Shown here in pieces: positions 6,401 through 7,814 of a stretch of DNA of 7,814 bases. The notes under the pieces were generated by a model that was given only the letters and a program-made list of their open reading frames with translations, was not told the origin of the DNA and ran no database searches. This DNA comes from Betaproteobacteria bacterium (GTDB taxonomy: Bacteria > Pseudomonadota > Gammaproteobacteria > Burkholderiales > Burkholderiaceae_C). Each line of letters opens with the position of its first letter. Within the stretch, counting starts at the first letter, position 1. The translations under genes and the position numbers were made by a program. The stretch spans positions 1 through 7,814 of the forward strand of contig VBCQ01000379.1 of NCBI GenBank assembly GCA_005882155.1, read 5' to 3'.

Positions 6401-7045
6401 ATGGCCTGGACCCACGATGAAATGGCGGCGCGCGCCGCGCGCGAGCTGCAAGACGGCTTCTATGTGAACCTCGGCATCGGCTTGCCGACGATGGTCGCGA
6501 ACTTCGTCAGTCCCGACATCGAGGTCTGGCTGCAAAGCGAGAACGGCATGCTCGGCATCGGCCCTTTCCCGACCGAAGACGAGGTCGACGCCGACCTCAT
6601 CAACGCCGGCAAGCAGACGGTGACGACGATCCCCGGCTCGTCGATCTTCGGCTCGCACGACAGCTTCGCGATGATTCGCGGCGGCAAGATCAACTTGAGC
6701 ATCCTCGGAGCGATGCAGGTCAGCGAGAAAGGCGACCTCGCCAACTGGATGATCCCCGGCAAGATGGTCAAGGGCATGGGAGGCGCAATGGACCTTGTGG
6801 CTGGCGTCAAGCGGGTACTGGTGCTGATGGAGCATGTCGCGAAAAAGAAAGACGGGTCGGTCGACCTGAAGATCCTGCCGCGTTGCACCTTGCCGCTGAC
6901 CGGTGTCGGCGTCGTCAACCGCATCATCACCGACCTCGCAGTCATCGACGTGACGCCGCAAGGTTTGAAGGTGATCGAGATCGCGCCCGCTGTGTCGCGC
7001 GAGGAACTGCAGGCGAAGACCGGCGTGCCGCTCGCTTTCAGTTGA
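6401..7045 (+). CDS. scoB: Succinyl-CoA:3-ketoacid CoA-transferase subunit B
   Basis: Beta subunit, 214 residues, carrying the active site of the ScoAB CoA-transferase. The catalytic glutamate is Glu47 in LQSENGMLG (44-52), which forms the glutamyl-CoA thioester in this family. The YVNLGIGLPT segment (21-30), PGSSIFGSHDSFAMIRGGK (about 80-98) and the GNxxNWMIPGK-like stretch DLANWMIPGK are standard for ScoB. The ATG at 6401 is one base after the scoA stop and has GAAGGGAG at 6387-6394 as ribosome binding site, inside the scoA tail. An in-frame upstream extension to 6329 overlaps scoA and is rejected. The gene ends 4 bp from the stop of the convergent unknown gene, leaving no room for a terminator outside coding sequence. 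The active-site motif is complete, so the enzyme should be functional. Confidence 0.96.
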   Translation: MAWTHDEMAARAARELQDGFYVNLGIGLPTMVANFVSPDIEVWLQSENGMLGIGPFPTEDEVDADLINAGKQTVTTIPGSSIFGSHDSFAMIRGGKINLSILGAMQVSEKGDLANWMIPGKMVKGMGGAMDLVAGVKRVLVLMEHVAKKKDGSVDLKILPRCTLPLTGVGVVNRIITDLAVIDVTPQGLKVIEIAPAVSREELQAKTGVPLAFS

Positions 7046-7049
7046 GAAG

Positions 7050-7814
7050 TCAACCGGCCGCAGCGACTCGCGACTGCGCTTGCTGGCGGCGTATCTCGCT
7101 TCGCTTCATCGCGAGGTAGTCGGCCTCTTCCATCTCGTGCAATTGCAAGGGATAGCGTTCGGCGGCGGCGTACCAGTTGCGAAGCCGCCGCTCGGTCTGC
7201 TCTTGCGGCGGTGACGAGAGCGCGCTCAAGTAAGCGTCGATCGCGAGGTAGTAGCGCATCGTGTTGCGCTCGATGACGCCGCGCACGTTGCCGACGTACA
7301 CGGGCCGGCCATCGGCTTCATGGCCGACGATGCTGAAGCCGACCTTGTCGCGCCCCGCAGTGCTGAGATAGGCCTGCATCGCGAGCCGCGCGCCGAGCCC
7401 GTAGCCGTAGGCGTACGACAAATGCATGAAGGAGCGCCGCGCATCAAGCGGCACTGCTTCGAGCACGATGCGGTAGTCGCGCGTGCCGAGCGGGCCGGCG
7501 TCGGCGTTCAGGCGAACCTGCAGATAGTCGGCAGCTTGCGCCGCGACGCGATAGATGAAGTCGAGGCGATGCGCATCCGCCAACGGCTGGTCAAACTTCT
7601 TGCCGATGCTCACCGCCATCAGGCTCGGCGAGGCGGCGTTTGACGCACGACAGTCTTTGGTGTTCAGGTGCAGCATGAGGATGTCGCACCAGCGGTCAGC
7701 GCCTTTGAGCGCGTTGTTGAGCGTCGAGAACGGATGGTCGACGATGGCGTACATGTCGCCTTTCAGATCGCCGGAGTTTTGCTCCGACTGCAATGCGATC
7801 GGACGCTGAAACTG
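7050..7814 (-). CDS. Conserved-looking protein of unknown function, 5' end beyond the window
   Basis: The minus-strand frame ending at 7050 stays open to the right edge, giving 254 residues with the N-terminus missing. A TTG at 7793 could be called as a start, but the frame reads through it (FQRPIALQSEQ) and nothing supports starting there. Visible features: two cysteines 12 residues apart near the visible N-terminus (RWCDILMLHLNTKDCR), which might form a disulphide if the protein is exported; an aromatic-rich stretch SFMHLSYAYGYGLGARLAMQ; the segment GVIERNTMRYYLAIDAYL; and a charged, helical C-terminus rich in Glu, Arg and Gln. No membrane segment is seen in the part present. I do not recognise a named family. 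A START/SRPBCC-like lipid-binding fold is a weak guess from the pattern alone. Codon use is like the rest of the window. It converges on scoB with a 4-bp gap. Confidence 0.8.
   Translation of the reverse strand, partial: QFQRPIALQSEQNSGDLKGDMYAIVDHPFSTLNNALKGADRWCDILMLHLNTKDCRASNAASPSLMAVSIGKKFDQPLADAHRLDFIYRVAAQAADYLQVRLNADAGPLGTRDYRIVLEAVPLDARRSFMHLSYAYGYGLGARLAMQAYLSTAGRDKVGFSIVGHEADGRPVYVGNVRGVIERNTMRYYLAIDAYLSALSSPPQEQTERRLRNWYAAAERYPLQLHEMEEADYLAMKRSEIRRQQAQSRVAAAG

Noticed and set aside
5655..6467. 270-residue plus-strand frame overlapping scoA
   Set aside because: Out-of-frame shadow of scoA. It is extremely Arg/Gly-rich, while the scoA frame carries the full CoA-transferase signature.
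7046..7049. Terminator between convergent scoB and the unknown gene
   Set aside because: The gap is 4 bp; any terminator would have to lie within coding sequence and I see no clear hairpin.
6365..7053. Two minus-strand frames opposite scoB (6365-6961 and 6460-7053)
   Set aside because: Antisense shadows; scoB has its catalytic SENG motif on the plus strand.

Overview
This is a strongly G+C-rich window with dense coding and short intergenic gaps. The gene content suggests a betaproteobacterium of the Burkholderiales type. The clues are an ETF-ubiquinone oxidoreductase, a paired ScoA/ScoB CoA-transferase, a YceH/DUF480 protein and a YjjJ-type HipA kinase. The organism is inferred from gene style and is not proven. 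No gap between genes exceeds about 155 bases, and I see no rRNA, tRNA, CRISPR array, insertion sequence or prophage.

Layout. Bases 1-1602 (minus strand) hold an electron-transfer-flavoprotein:ubiquinone oxidoreductase whose last ~20 residues run off the left edge. A divergent intergenic region follows, centred on a perfect 20-bp palindrome that looks like a TetR-type operator. From 1755 rightwards a short-chain dehydrogenase is joined in frame, with no stop codon, to a complete YceH/DUF480 protein. A small hot-dog acyl-CoA thioesterase follows 3 nt later (3204-3623). Converging on it is a minus-strand HipA-like kinase of the YjjJ type (3637-4947), with its own N-terminal helix-turn-helix. Behind that, also on the minus strand, is a small PAS + LuxR/FixJ-type regulator (5033-5581). 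Divergent from the regulator is scoA-scoB (5680-7045), encoding the two subunits of a succinyl-CoA:3-ketoacid CoA-transferase. The right end is a 5'-partial minus-strand gene of unknown function.

How the genes may work together. Most of the metabolic content concerns acyl-CoA and ketone-body use. ETF-QO passes electrons from acyl-CoA dehydrogenases to quinone. The SDR and thioesterase are plausible accessory acyl-CoA enzymes. ScoAB activates acetoacetate with CoA from succinyl-CoA. Two control points can be proposed from sequence. The palindrome between ETF-QO and the SDR could co-regulate both divergent units. A CTACGTA-N6-TACGTAG site between the PAS-LuxR gene and scoA resembles the half-sites I recall for FixJ, whose DNA-binding domain the neighbouring regulator resembles. 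The YjjJ-like kinase is a stand-alone toxin-family gene with no HipB next to it.

Much of the window is ordinary chromosomal metabolism. The points that deserve attention are the SDR-YceH fusion, the regulator/operator pair before scoAB, the palindrome before ETF-QO, and the repeated TGAAT elements around the yjjJ start.
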